The notes under the pieces: model-generated
The model's database searches: none
What the model was told of the DNA's origin: nothing
The model's input: only the letters and a program-made list of their open reading frames with translations
Part shown: positions 7,579-16,831 of the stretch, in pieces
Numbering within the stretch: position 1 is the first letter of the stretch
How the letters are laid out: the number at the start of each line of letters is the position of its first letter
NCBI GenBank assembly: GCA_026225275.1
Contig: JAMFSL010000280.1
Span: 1 to 45,183, forward strand
Reading direction: 5' to 3'
Source: Puia dinghuensis
Lineage (GTDB): Bacteria > Bacteroidota > Bacteroidia > Chitinophagales > Chitinophagaceae
DNA: 45,183 nt
Translations under genes and position numbers: made by a program

Positions 7579-8496
7579 ATGAACCTACGATCCAGCGTAT
7601 TAAAAGTATTCGCCTACTTCGATCTTTTCAACTATCCCCTCTCCATCGAGGAAGTTCACTACTATCTCGAGACGACAACAGAGGAATATCCCGTAAGGAA
7701 AGAAGTAGAAGCACTCATCCGGGAAGGCCGCCTCTTCCGGACAGGACAATACATTTCATTGCGCAACGATCCCGCCCTCGAAGAACGACGCAACTATGGT
7801 CGCGCACACGCGGATAAACTCCTGATCACCGCCAACAAAGGAGCCCGCTTCCTCTTCCAGTTCCCTTTCGTCCGGGGTGTCTGCATCTCCGGCTCTTTAT
7901 CGAAACGCTGCGCGGATGAAAAGGCGGACATCGACTATTTTATCATCACCCGCGCAGACCGGCTCTGGATCGCCAGGACCTTCATGCATCTCTTCAAGAA
8001 ACTCACCTTTCTGATCGGCCATGAACACCGGTATTGCATGAATTATTATATCGACGAGGAAGCACTTGAAATAAAAGAAAAGAACATCTTCACGGCAACG
8101 GAGTTGTTAACGCTCATGCCGGCCAGTGGCAACGGTGGCCTGACCCGCTTCTTCAACGCCAATGAGTGGGCCACCACCTGGTATCCTCAATACCGCCATC
8201 GTCAACGCACCGCAGCAACGACACAAAAGACATCTCTGCTTAAACGCTTCGTAGAATGGCTGCTGGACAACCGCATGGGCAACCGCCTCGACGATTACCT
8301 GCGCAACCTCACCGCACGCCGTTGGAAAATCAAAGAGCAACGCGGCGACCTCAGCATCAAAGGCCTCAAAATGAGCCTCCAATCGGGAAAACATTATTCC
8401 CGTCCCAATCCCGAAAACTTTCAGCAAAAAGTTCTCCACCGTTATAATAACAAAGTGAAAGAACTCGTCGCCACCCATCCCCCTATTTCTTCCTGA
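7579..8496 (+). CDS. Nucleotidyltransferase-fold protein of unknown function
   Basis: The 305-residue protein has an N-terminal helical region resembling a winged helix (residues 1-65, FDLFNYPLSIEEVHYYL). A minimal nucleotidyltransferase signature follows: GSLSKR near residues 105-110 and DIDYF near 117-121, the Gly-Ser and paired Asp that bind nucleotide and metal in DNA-polymerase-beta-like enzymes. The C-terminal third is basic and charged. No substrate can be named. It lies between the sugar transferase and the radical SAM/methyltransferase set, and its end overlaps the convergent methyltransferase by 14 bp. Similar genes may sit in surface-glycan loci, so a role there is plausible but unproven. 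Confidence 0.75.
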   Translation: MNLRSSVLKVFAYFDLFNYPLSIEEVHYYLETTTEEYPVRKEVEALIREGRLFRTGQYISLRNDPALEERRNYGRAHADKLLITANKGARFLFQFPFVRGVCISGSLSKRCADEKADIDYFIITRADRLWIARTFMHLFKKLTFLIGHEHRYCMNYYIDEEALEIKEKNIFTATELLTLMPASGNGGLTRFFNANEWATTWYPQYRHRQRTAATTQKTSLLKRFVEWLLDNRMGNRLDDYLRNLTARRWKIKEQRGDLSIKGLKMSLQSGKHYSRPNPENFQQKVLHRYNNKVKELVATHPPISS

Positions 8497-9349
8497 AAGA
8501 AATGATATAATAATCGCCGATATTCCTCCAGGGCCACCGCTCCTTCCACCTCTCCTCTCCCTTTCTCAACAAACGCCAGGCCCGCGGATGCTTCTCCGCA
8601 AAATGTTCGATATAGGAAGGCGGTACTATCGTACACAACCCTTCTACGGACAAAAGATCGAAGGAATCCTTCAACGCCCGAACCACATAGGAAGGAGAAT
8701 AATACCAACACCGGAAATAATGCCCCTCTACCCGCGATGACGTACCCTTCCTGCCGCTGATCAACCGCCTGAAAGCCGTCCGCCACCTGCCCCGTAGAAA
8801 CAACAAGGTCTCCCATAGACAGAATCCCGGCAGGATAGCCATCGTCACCTGGCCGCCAGGTTTCACCAGCGGGGCAAATGAACGCAACACCTTGTCCAGT
8901 TCGTTCGTGCAGTTCAACCCTGCAAAATTGGAAAAAATCAGGTCGTAAGGCCCTCTTTCCCGCAAAGTATCGAGAGCTGTAAAAGAACAAAGCTCGGTCG
9001 TCACTTTGTCGCTCAACCCCTGCCCCCACATATTCTCTCTCAACTTCTCCTGCATGCCCTCTGCAATATCTGTCGCGTGTACCCGGAATCCCCTGGAAGC
9101 AAAATACGCCGCATCGATGCCCGTGCCCGCATTCAGCTCGAGAATAGTCGGCTCTTCCCCACCCGCGTAAGTCGCGCCGCTCGCATAAGTCGCATCACCC
9201 GTAGCCAGATGCCGCAACACATGCTTCCTTACCCGCTGACGCTTATACTGATTGATAGTATTCCCCGCGTCATATGCATCAAAAATATCAGCTTGCTGGC
9301 TGAAGGCCCTGGCTGCTTCTGCCTCATTTAGTTGCGCCTGTAGCTCCAT
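8483..9349 (-). CDS. Class I SAM-dependent methyltransferase
   Basis: The 288-residue protein has a Rossmann methyltransferase core. The glycine-rich SAM loop is ILELNAGTGIDAAYF (about residues 70-84), followed by the acidic strand VHATDIAEGM and DLIFSNFAGLN. A C-terminal region (ALKDSFDLLSVEGLC and later) probably binds substrate. The start overlaps the end of the upstream radical SAM gene by 26 bp, so the two are translationally coupled. Target unknown; modification of a lipid or glycan in the surface-polysaccharide pathway is the simplest reading. Confidence 0.88.
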   Translation of the reverse strand: MELQAQLNEAEAARAFSQQADIFDAYDAGNTINQYKRQRVRKHVLRHLATGDATYASGATYAGGEEPTILELNAGTGIDAAYFASRGFRVHATDIAEGMQEKLRENMWGQGLSDKVTTELCSFTALDTLRERGPYDLIFSNFAGLNCTNELDKVLRSFAPLVKPGGQVTMAILPGFCLWETLLFLRGRWRTAFRRLISGRKGTSSRVEGHYFRCWYYSPSYVVRALKDSFDLLSVEGLCTIVPPSYIEHFAEKHPRAWRLLRKGEERWKERWPWRNIGDYYIISFRKK

Positions 9350-10811
9350 AAGTCGTTTTTTGCATTTTTCTTAACCACCATCCCGCTATTATCGCATCGG
9401 GCAGATACCTTACCATCGACGCAACCGTCCGAAGCCCCTGCCCCACCCATCTCCCCGGCCGGCCGAAACCCTGCCGAAAATCGCGTACAGCGATATGCCA
9501 GCGATAAGTCTTGTGCACATAGCGGTGCAGTTTCTTGTAAAATTCCGGCGGATAGGTGTTCCTGAACATGAGCTGTAATTCATTTGAATCGGTCCAGTTG
9601 GTCTTCTCTGTCAACTGGTCCTTTACCCGATCGTAAAACACCGTTCCCGGCAACGGGTAAGAGACGGAGATCCCCATGTTATCGGGCAGCAGCCGCTTGA
9701 TCATCCGGATGGTCATCGCAATATCCTCTTTGGTCTCACCAGGATAACCAAACTGGATGAAGAACGAAGGATGAATTCCATATTGCCGCAGCAGCCGCGT
9801 AGCCCCCGCAATCTGTTCCACGGTGGTCCCTTTGTCCATCGCATCCAATATCTTCTGAGAGCCGCTCTCGGCACCCATCCAAATGTCATCGCACCCGGCC
9901 CTCGCCAGCGCCTCGACATAATTTTCCTGCAACAGCAGGTCGGCCCTCGACTGGATCTTGAATTTGAACCGCAATCCCTCCTTTTCCACGAGGTCCGCGA
10001 ATTCATTGACCCAACCAGGCTTGAGCCCGAAAATATCATCGCACATCCAGAGGTGATCGAAATTATATTTTTCCTTGAGCCACTTGATCTCCCTGACGAC
10101 ATGCTCAGGCGAGCGTGCATTGTAACGGTTGCCATAAATAGGCTTGGCGCACCAGTTGCATTTGAAAGGACATCCCCGTGTGGTCCCTACGTTCAGCGAG
10201 AAATAACCGTGATGCCTGACCCAGATATCCCGGTAGCTCCCGATGTCCACCAAATCCCAGGCAGGCATAGGCAGGCTATTGAGATCTTTCATCACCTTGC
10301 GGGCTGGTGATCGTACGGGCACACCTGCCTGCATCCAGGCCAGGCCGGGAATACCGGAAAAATCATCATGCCCCTGACGAATGGTCGTCGTCAACTCGAG
10401 CAAAGTTTGCTCTCCCTCCCCTAACAAAACGAAATCAGCCCCTTTAGCCAGGTATTCCCGGTAGTGGTCTGTCGAATCGGAGCTGGACACAATGACGATG
10501 CAGCCCTGCCGATGCGCCAACCCGATCATCCGATAGGCCGCATCACGCATATTGGTCAGACACATCTTGGTCAGGTAGTTGAACCCGTCATCATAAACGA
10601 CGAAGAATTGCGGCCGCTCGGATTCCAATCGCGCGATCACCTCATCGGGATTCTCCACGAACATGGTGTCGAAAAGAGAAACCCCAAACCCATGCTCCCG
10701 CAACAACGCAGCAGCCCCAATGGTCGCCAGCGGCGGATACGGCTGACCGGTCGCCCATTGCTTGGGATCATACCGCATGAAGTACGAATGCGTAAAAAGT
10801 ATATTGTCCAT
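9324..10811 (-). CDS. B12-binding-domain radical SAM protein
   Basis: The 495-residue protein has an N-terminal cobalamin-binding-like Rossmann region (about 25-145: YPPLATIGAAALLREHGF, then GADFVLLGEGEQTL) and a radical SAM core. The 4Fe-4S cluster motif CPFKCNWC puts cysteines at about 214, 218 and 221. GAESGSQKILDAMDKGT and FFIQFGYPGETKEDI are typical of the BchE/hopanoid-type B12 radical SAM group. I see no classical DxHxxG cobalamin motif, so cobalamin may bind base-off or not at all. Family members methylate or rearrange unactivated carbons in lipids, tetrapyrroles and antibiotics. It is flanked by two methyltransferases on the same strand, with a 9-bp gap before and a 26-bp overlap after. 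Confidence 0.9.
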   Translation of the reverse strand: MDNILFTHSYFMRYDPKQWATGQPYPPLATIGAAALLREHGFGVSLFDTMFVENPDEVIARLESERPQFFVVYDDGFNYLTKMCLTNMRDAAYRMIGLAHRQGCIVIVSSSDSTDHYREYLAKGADFVLLGEGEQTLLELTTTIRQGHDDFSGIPGLAWMQAGVPVRSPARKVMKDLNSLPMPAWDLVDIGSYRDIWVRHHGYFSLNVGTTRGCPFKCNWCAKPIYGNRYNARSPEHVVREIKWLKEKYNFDHLWMCDDIFGLKPGWVNEFADLVEKEGLRFKFKIQSRADLLLQENYVEALARAGCDDIWMGAESGSQKILDAMDKGTTVEQIAGATRLLRQYGIHPSFFIQFGYPGETKEDIAMTIRMIKRLLPDNMGISVSYPLPGTVFYDRVKDQLTEKTNWTDSNELQLMFRNTYPPEFYKKLHRYVHKTYRWHIAVRDFRQGFGRPGRWVGQGLRTVASMVRYLPDAIIAGWWLRKMQKTTYGATGATK

Positions 10812-10820
10812 ATCGTATAA

Positions 10821-11588
10821 CTAATTTTGGGTGATCCGGACCCAGGGATGCTGATTCTTCCTTTTTAGGAAACGGTGACGAAAATCTTTCGGATTATAAA
10901 GAATGGAGTACCGGAAAGATCGAAGATCTTCATAGGTAGGATGGAAATAATAATCGGCCATTTCGGGAAAACCAAAGGAAGTATAGTACGCCAGCGTCCG
11001 CTGCTCCTCCATTTTTACTTCTGCCGCTTTACAAAATGAAGTATCGATCAAATGGATTTCCCCACCGCGATTCAAATGGGAAAGACACAGGTGAAGAATC
11101 TTTTTCGCCGAAGGAAAATGTTCGAGGGCGGCGGCAAAAACGATAAAATCAAAGCGCCGGTCTTCCAGAATGCCGGATCGGATATCCCCATGAATGAACC
11201 GAAGATTGGGGTCGTTACTGAATACGTGGGCAGCCTGCTGCAGCTCGGTAAAATTGATATCCACACCGGTGACCCGCGTCCCGGGAATTTCCGCCAGTTG
11301 GTGGGTCAGCCAGCCATTTCCACAACCTATTTCGAGTATCTCGGGATTGGTCTTCTTTCGGGAAAAATAACGGATGAGCCGGCCGGTAGATTCCTTCCTC
11401 CATTCCCATTCCCTGAATCGGGGATGGGCCGGGGCGATGTCGGGCAAAGTGACGAGTTCTTCGTCGGTATATATCCGGCTCTCCAGCGATCGGACCCTGA
11501 TATATATCTTTTCAAAAAGGATCTCCCTGAGTTGGGCGTGGCCCTGAACCTGGATATTAGTTAATATGGATGAGTCCGGAAGGTACAT
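10821..11588 (-). CDS. Class I SAM-dependent methyltransferase
   Basis: The protein carries the SAM-binding motif EILEIGCGNGWLTHQLAE, then VTGVDINFTEL and FDFIVFAAALEHFPS, the standard motifs I, II and IV of small-molecule methyltransferases. I choose the ATG at 11588 (MYLPDSS) over an upstream TTG at 11606, giving 255 residues. The N-terminal 60 residues are helical and acidic, and the C-terminus is basic (RHRFLKRKNQ). It is the first gene of a three-gene minus-strand unit with the radical SAM protein and a second methyltransferase. The target is unknown. Confidence 0.87.
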   Translation of the reverse strand: MYLPDSSILTNIQVQGHAQLREILFEKIYIRVRSLESRIYTDEELVTLPDIAPAHPRFREWEWRKESTGRLIRYFSRKKTNPEILEIGCGNGWLTHQLAEIPGTRVTGVDINFTELQQAAHVFSNDPNLRFIHGDIRSGILEDRRFDFIVFAAALEHFPSAKKILHLCLSHLNRGGEIHLIDTSFCKAAEVKMEEQRTLAYYTSFGFPEMADYYFHPTYEDLRSFRYSILYNPKDFRHRFLKRKNQHPWVRITQN

Positions 11589-11634
11589 TTCTAACAGTTT
11601 TAGCAAAATTTAGGCACCTGCTGGAATAAACGGC

Positions 11635-11650
11635 CCTTTGTTCCCAAAGG
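11635..11650. repeat. Short inverted repeat between divergent genes
   Basis: CCTTTG (11635-11640) and CAAAGG (11645-11650) form a 6-bp inverted repeat with a 4-base spacer. It lies in the short region between the divergent methyltransferase and GT2 genes. It may be an operator or chance; nothing else supports a role. Confidence 0.3.
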
Positions 11651-11716
11651 ATGCCCAAAGTTCAAATATTTCATAGAGGCAACGGGCACCCCCCTTCCAT
11701 GCGTTTTTACAGGATA

Positions 11717-12733
11717 ATGCGTATTTCCGTAGTGATTCCGACTTGTAACCGGAAAGACCGGCTTTTATCCCTGTTGGACGATCTGAACAGTCAAACCTAC
11801 CCGATTGCCGCCGTCATTATCGTGGATTCCGGTGAAGAAAGGCTGTTTCCTGCCGATTATGCCCGATTCAACCATTTGGCGATCCAGTATATTCTATCGG
11901 AAAAATCGGTCTGTATACAACGCAATACCGGCATCAGAAGAGCCGAAACACCCTGGATATTCCTCTGTGACGACGATGTGCAAGTCCCTGCCAATTATTT
12001 GGAGCAGTTGGCCACCCACGCAGCTGCCAGGGAAGAAACAGGCGCCGTATCCGGTGTGTTTCTGCAAAAAGAAGGGGAGGAATGGCAGGGCAGCTATCCG
12101 GTAAGATCTTCCGGGCTGTTGATCTGGAAGTTCATGTTCAGCCTTGGTTTCTGGGGTGACATTCAATGTAGCAGCTACAATATGATCACCAAAAGAATAC
12201 GAAAACATTACCTTTCTAAAGGTAATCATATCGCTAAATCGGGCTGGCCGGTCCTTGCCGATCTCTCGGGTGCTGTTGTTCACGCTCCTGTTTATACCCT
12301 CGGCGCCGCTCTGGTGAGGAAAGACTGGCTCCTCCAATCTCCATTTGACGAAGTGCTGGACAGGTATGGCATCGGCGATAATTTTGGCGTCTGCCTCGGA
12401 TTTCCCGACGATGGCATCGAAATCCTGAATCAGGCATTTGTCTATCACCACAAAACCCCGGCAAACCGGCTCGAAAGACCCATTCAATATTTCCGCAGAG
12501 TGTTGGCGCTTGATTATTTTATCAGTACCGGGAAAGCTCCGGATCACACGAAAAAACGTTGGCTGCTCTGGTCCCTGACAGGAAATCTGTTGGGTTTCTT
12601 TTTGGCGGGAGAGTGGATCATGATAAAACCAGCCTTCGAATCTTTACTGCTGATCGCCTTGGGACGGAACCCTTATTATAATGCCGCAAAAAAACAGCAA
12701 CGGAGGATTGAGCCAGTGTTATACAAGGCTTGA
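11717..12733 (+). CDS. Family 2 glycosyltransferase
   Basis: The protein starts MRISVVIPTCNRKDRLLSLL, the nucleotide-sugar-binding beginning of a GT-A family 2 enzyme. The acidic metal-binding motif is in IFLCDDDVQVP, about 90 residues in. An open frame extends upstream to 11651, with another ATG at 11699, but the family normally begins at the MRISVVIPT segment, so 11717 is preferred (338 residues). The C-terminal part (LLWSLTGNLLGFFLAGEW) is hydrophobic and suggests membrane association. It opens a plus-strand run of six glycan genes. Sugar donor and acceptor are unknown. Confidence 0.9.
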   Translation: MRISVVIPTCNRKDRLLSLLDDLNSQTYPIAAVIIVDSGEERLFPADYARFNHLAIQYILSEKSVCIQRNTGIRRAETPWIFLCDDDVQVPANYLEQLATHAAAREETGAVSGVFLQKEGEEWQGSYPVRSSGLLIWKFMFSLGFWGDIQCSSYNMITKRIRKHYLSKGNHIAKSGWPVLADLSGAVVHAPVYTLGAALVRKDWLLQSPFDEVLDRYGIGDNFGVCLGFPDDGIEILNQAFVYHHKTPANRLERPIQYFRRVLALDYFISTGKAPDHTKKRWLLWSLTGNLLGFFLAGEWIMIKPAFESLLLIALGRNPYYNAAKKQQRRIEPVLYKA

Positions 12734-12751
12734 CCCCTAAATATACTTTTA

Positions 12752-14266
12752 ATGCAAAGCCCGTTGAAGAATAAAATGCTCTGGATAGTATTCGCCGTCT
12801 ACGCGATCCTATCGGCATGTTCAATGGCGCATCATGTGGCATGGAATGATGAATTGCATAGCTGGAACATCGCCAAAAGCAGTACTAACTATACCGATAT
12901 GCTCGCTAATTCCCGGTATGAAGGCCATCCACCCGGCTGGTATAGCCTCCTATGGATCATTAGCCTGTTCACCCACAAGATAGCCTGGATGCAGACTCTC
13001 GAATGGGCCATCGCCAGCTCGGTAGTCTTTCTGATCCTGTTTTATTCACCATTACCGACATTGATAAAAGTGCTGGTCCCCTTTGGTTACTACTTTGTCT
13101 TTGAATATGCAGTTTTCAGCAGGAACTATAGCATCGGCGTGCTGCTGGTTTGCTGCATCTGCCTGATCATCCGAAGTAATTTCCGTTTCCAGCCGATACT
13201 ATATTATCTGCTGCTCTTTTCCCTTTTTAATGTCCATCTTATCGCCATGCTTTTGGCCTGCAGCCTGCATGTTTACTATCTTCTCCTGCAAAATCAACGT
13301 CAAATCAAAAAAGGGCGCCTGCTTATCGATGCCGGCATCGGCGTACTTTTCCTCTCACTGGCCCTGTGGTCGGTCTATCCGCCAGCCGATAGCTCGCTCC
13401 ATGGGGACACCCAAAATGGCTTGCAGTTGATCAGGTATTGTCTATATCCGCCCTTGCGAAGTTTTCTGCCCATTCCGGCATGGTGGACGTATCATTTCTG
13501 GAATACGGAGATGCTGCTGGATGCCGCTAAGACGCATGGTACGCTGCAATTCCTCAACCCCCTGATTTCCGTGGCGCTCGTGGCATCGGCCCTTTTTCTG
13601 CTATGGCCGAACAGGAAATGCCTGGCGTTATTCGGAACGAACCTGCTTTTCAGCGGACTGCTCTCCACCGTCGGCTTCTCCCTGACAACCGCCCGCTACG
13701 CCGGCTTTCTTTATATCGGGTTCATCGCCGCCTTGTGGCTATTTTATTATGAAAACGAATTGACATTAAAAAAGACAAGACTAACGGTCATCTTACTTTG
13801 TTTCCAGGTGGCAGCGGGATTCTTTGCGGTTTATCAGACGTTTCGACTGCCCTTCTCGACCCTGGATCAGATACCCGCCATGATGGGCGAAATACCGGCA
13901 GGCCAAAAATTGGTTTCGGACTATTGGACGATGGAATCTTATGCCGCCTTTATGGACAAACCGATCTATTGCGTCGATCTGCAAAAAGAGAAATCCTTTA
14001 TCATCTGGAATAGTGAAATGGCGGCGATGCTGAAAGAACCTCACCGGTATTCCAGTGGCTTGTCGTCGCTGTTCCGCAGGGAAAGAATAAGGAATGTCTA
14101 TATGATCTCCATGCACTATCCCGCTGAATTATCGGAACTCGATTCGCAATTGACACAGTCTTTCCATGTCGATCTTATCGACAAAAAAGAAGGCGCTATC
14201 GAGCAAGGAAGCAACTTATACCTTTACAAAATCTCGGAAAAATATGCTATCCCTGACCAACCTTAA
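12752..14266 (+). CDS. Multi-pass membrane protein, GT-C glycosyltransferase-like
   Basis: The 504-residue protein has about ten hydrophobic helices. Its first periplasmic loop has acidic residues in AWNDELHSWNIA (residues 30-41) and the motif EGHPPGWYSLLW (57-68), the arrangement seen in GT-C fold enzymes that use polyprenyl-phosphate sugars. The C-terminal 120 residues form a soluble tail. It lies 18 bp after the GT2 gene and overlaps the next methyltransferase gene by 23 bp. It may add a sugar on the outer face of the inner membrane. The exact GT-C family is not recognised. Confidence 0.75.
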   Translation: MQSPLKNKMLWIVFAVYAILSACSMAHHVAWNDELHSWNIAKSSTNYTDMLANSRYEGHPPGWYSLLWIISLFTHKIAWMQTLEWAIASSVVFLILFYSPLPTLIKVLVPFGYYFVFEYAVFSRNYSIGVLLVCCICLIIRSNFRFQPILYYLLLFSLFNVHLIAMLLACSLHVYYLLLQNQRQIKKGRLLIDAGIGVLFLSLALWSVYPPADSSLHGDTQNGLQLIRYCLYPPLRSFLPIPAWWTYHFWNTEMLLDAAKTHGTLQFLNPLISVALVASALFLLWPNRKCLALFGTNLLFSGLLSTVGFSLTTARYAGFLYIGFIAALWLFYYENELTLKKTRLTVILLCFQVAAGFFAVYQTFRLPFSTLDQIPAMMGEIPAGQKLVSDYWTMESYAAFMDKPIYCVDLQKEKSFIIWNSEMAAMLKEPHRYSSGLSSLFRRERIRNVYMISMHYPAELSELDSQLTQSFHVDLIDKKEGAIEQGSNLYLYKISEKYAIPDQP

Positions 14267-14984
14267 AAACAGGCTGATACATCGCTATCGTACTAGGGAG
14301 ATCACTCCCCCTAAAGCCTATAATAAATGGGCTTCGACCTATGACGCCCAACCTGATAATCCGATACTTTTCCTGGATGACCTTCTTTTTAAGAATATGC
14401 TTGGTCAGATCGGCCTGCGAGGTAAAAGGGTCGTCGATATAGGTTGCGGTACCGGCCGCTACTGGCCCGACATATCCCGAAAGGATCCGGCTGAGATCAT
14501 CGGTTACGAAGCTTCCTCGGGAATGCTCGAAAAAATAAGACAAAAATATCCACAGGCAAAAACCTGGCTGCATGCCGACAATAGCCTGAAAGAATTGGGC
14601 AATAGTTCATGCGACGCTATAGTTTCCACGCTGGTGATCGCCCATATCAGGAATTTACCCGCGGAATGGAAAGAATGGAACAGAGTATTGAAACCCAATG
14701 GAGATATCCTCATCACCGACTTCCACCCCGTTGCATTGCAAAGAGGCGCTAACCGTTCGTTCATGCATAATGATAAATTGATCTACATCAAAAATCATAT
14801 TCATACCTTGGATAAGGTGAGAAAGCTGGCAGCCAAAATGAATTGGAAAGAAGTTGGCTTTGCCGAGTCCAGGATCGATCAGCGCGTACAGCATATTTTT
14901 GAACGACTCGATGTGATGGAAGCCTACAGGGATTCCTTCGATCAGCTTGTATTATATGGAATTCATTTTAGAAAGGAAGATTAA
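14244..14984 (+). CDS. Class I SAM-dependent methyltransferase
   Basis: The frame is open from 14166, but that part overlaps the preceding gene by about 100 bp. The ATG at 14244 (MLSLTNLKNRL) gives a 246-residue protein and a 23-bp overlap typical of coupled genes. Motif I is KRVVDIGCGTGRYW, followed by IIGYEASSGML and CDAIVSTLVIAHI, then LKPNGDILITDFHP. This is a UbiE/Methyltransf_11-like pattern. It probably methylates a sugar or lipid intermediate in the glycan pathway; no target can be read from the sequence. Confidence 0.85.
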   Translation: MLSLTNLKNRLIHRYRTREITPPKAYNKWASTYDAQPDNPILFLDDLLFKNMLGQIGLRGKRVVDIGCGTGRYWPDISRKDPAEIIGYEASSGMLEKIRQKYPQAKTWLHADNSLKELGNSSCDAIVSTLVIAHIRNLPAEWKEWNRVLKPNGDILITDFHPVALQRGANRSFMHNDKLIYIKNHIHTLDKVRKLAAKMNWKEVGFAESRIDQRVQHIFERLDVMEAYRDSFDQLVLYGIHFRKED

Positions 14985-14995
14985 ACGGATACGTG

Positions 14996-16030
14996 ATGAA
15001 TATTCAGGCAAAACCATGGACTGATACAAAGAACATCCCCCGGCGGATACTGGCCATTCGCACCCAAGCCATGGGCGACGTAACGATCACCCTCCCCTAC
15101 CTGCAATACCTGCGCCGTCGCCTGCCCCCCTCTGTCCGGCTGGATCTCCTGACAAGAAAAGAGACCGATCCCGTTCCAAAGAATATTATCCTGTTCGATA
15201 ACGTCTACTCTATCGGCGGCGACCGGAATCTGAAAAAAATATTCATGCTCGCTTTGCTGCAGCTGCCCAGGCTGCTTCTGAATAGATATGACATGGTCAT
15301 AGATCTCCAAAACAACAATTACAGTAAGATCATAACAAAAGTACTACGACCCAAAGCCTGGGCCCGATTCGACAAATCATCCCCGATCCCTGCCGGCGAA
15401 AGGACCAGGCTGACTATCGAAGCAGCCGGTTTGGGAAAATGTGACTTGGATACGGACTTTCGGTTGAAGGACGAAAATAGGGGGCTCGCCATTTTGAAGA
15501 ACACGAACTGGAATGGGCACAATGAACTGGTGGTGATAAATCCTGCAGGCCTGAATGCAACCCGGAACTGGCCTGTTGAAAGCTATATCGCTTTCACCAG
15601 GCTATGGCTGGAACAAAGACCGGATACGCAATTCCTGATACTAGGCACCTCCTTTATTTCGGAAAAAACAAAAATCCTGAAAGAGGCGTTGGGCGACCGG
15701 CTGGTCGATTTGGTAGGACAAACCTCCCCGCTGGAAGCATTTGCCATATTGCAGCATGCGACGCTGGTCTTGTCGGAGGACTCCGGACTCATGCATATGG
15801 CCTGGGTTTCGGGCATTCCCACGCTCGCATTGTTTGGCAGTAGCCGCAGCTATTGGTCGAAGCCGTTGGGCCAGCATAGTTTTGTCCTGGATTCCTCGGA
15901 TCTTCCCTGCGGGAATTGCCTGGAATCGGTGTGCAGGTGGGGAGACAACCGCTGCATGACAAGATATAAGCCGGAACAAGTGCTGCAGCACGCTTTTTCA
16001 CTGCTGCGGCTTCCGGCATTAACCATTTAA
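14996..16030 (+). CDS. Family 9 glycosyltransferase (heptosyltransferase-like)
   Basis: The 344-residue protein (ATG 14996, with a GTG one codon upstream) fits the ADP-heptose:LPS heptosyltransferase family. It has ILAIRTQAMGDVTITLPYLQYLR at the N-terminus and VINPAGLNATRNWPVESYIAFTRLW in the middle. The C-terminal donor site is DLVGQTSPLEAFAILQHATLVLSEDSGLMHMAW followed by SGIPTLALFG. A cysteine-rich tail (CGNCLESVCRWGDNRCM) is the usual family ending in many Bacteroidota. It probably adds a core heptose or other sugar. The next gene follows after 11 bp. Confidence 0.9.
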   Translation: MNIQAKPWTDTKNIPRRILAIRTQAMGDVTITLPYLQYLRRRLPPSVRLDLLTRKETDPVPKNIILFDNVYSIGGDRNLKKIFMLALLQLPRLLLNRYDMVIDLQNNNYSKIITKVLRPKAWARFDKSSPIPAGERTRLTIEAAGLGKCDLDTDFRLKDENRGLAILKNTNWNGHNELVVINPAGLNATRNWPVESYIAFTRLWLEQRPDTQFLILGTSFISEKTKILKEALGDRLVDLVGQTSPLEAFAILQHATLVLSEDSGLMHMAWVSGIPTLALFGSSRSYWSKPLGQHSFVLDSSDLPCGNCLESVCRWGDNRCMTRYKPEQVLQHAFSLLRLPALTI

Positions 16031-16041
16031 TCACTGATGGT

Positions 16042-16830
16042 ATGCAATGGAATAACAGCGCATTGGTCATCACTTCCAGCGTCTATGTCGGTACCCGGCA
16101 TACGGTTTTGCGCGACACCGCAGAGAGGGAACGGCAGTACCTGGACGCGCTGTCTTTCTTTATCCGTGAAACGTCCTTGGAACGCATCATCATCTGTGAC
16201 AATTCTGGCTATACCTATCCCGAATGGACAACGGAACTGGCGACTGCCCATCACAAACAACTCGAATTGCTCAGTTTTACCGGCGACAAGGCAACAATGG
16301 AGAAACAGGGGAAAGGATACGGTGAAGGAGAGATCATGGCCTATGTACTCTCACATAGCCGCCTGCTCACAGCGGTGGACGGCTTTTTGAAAGTCACTGG
16401 CAGACTAAAGCTGATGAATACGGAAGAAATATTGGGGCAGGCAGACGACCGGCAAAACTACTTTATGCCCATTTCCCTGATCCGGCCCAGATGGCTTGTA
16501 CCTGTGGCAGCCAGACCCTGCGTGGAAGTCCGCGTTTACTATGTAACAAAAGAATTTTTCAGAAGTGTCCTGTTGGATGCTTACCACCAGGTGAGTGATG
16601 ACAAAACGTATTTTCTGGAACATGCCTACCACGACGCCATGGCGGACTCATTGACAAAACCCCGATGCTTTCCGGCAGCACCGGAGATCACCGGTGTCTC
16701 GGGCTCGAATGGCTGGTCGTTCACGGAGCGACCAGCTTGGAAAAAATGGCTGATCCGCACTATTTCACATCTGGGTTATATCACGCCAATCTATAAACAT
16801 CGCGGAAGGGGGACCGCCGGGACCCGGTAA
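16042..16830 (+). CDS. Unknown protein, possible GT-A-like glycosyltransferase
   Basis: The 262-residue protein starts with a hydrophobic strand (ALVITSSVYVG). It contains RIIICDNSGYT (48-57), KGYGEGE (91-97) and GFLKVTGRLKL (114-124). The order CDNS, then a K-G-x-G-E-x-E motif, then a K-x-T/S-G-R strand recalls poorly characterised capsule glycosyltransferases with a GT-A fold. No classical DxD is seen. It sits between GT9 and an amidohydrolase, 1 bp before the latter, so it belongs to the surface-glycan operon. The assignment is tentative. Confidence 0.6.
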   Translation: MQWNNSALVITSSVYVGTRHTVLRDTAERERQYLDALSFFIRETSLERIIICDNSGYTYPEWTTELATAHHKQLELLSFTGDKATMEKQGKGYGEGEIMAYVLSHSRLLTAVDGFLKVTGRLKLMNTEEILGQADDRQNYFMPISLIRPRWLVPVAARPCVEVRVYYVTKEFFRSVLLDAYHQVSDDKTYFLEHAYHDAMADSLTKPRCFPAAPEITGVSGSNGWSFTERPAWKKWLIRTISHLGYITPIYKHRGRGTAGTR

Positions 16831-16831
16831 G

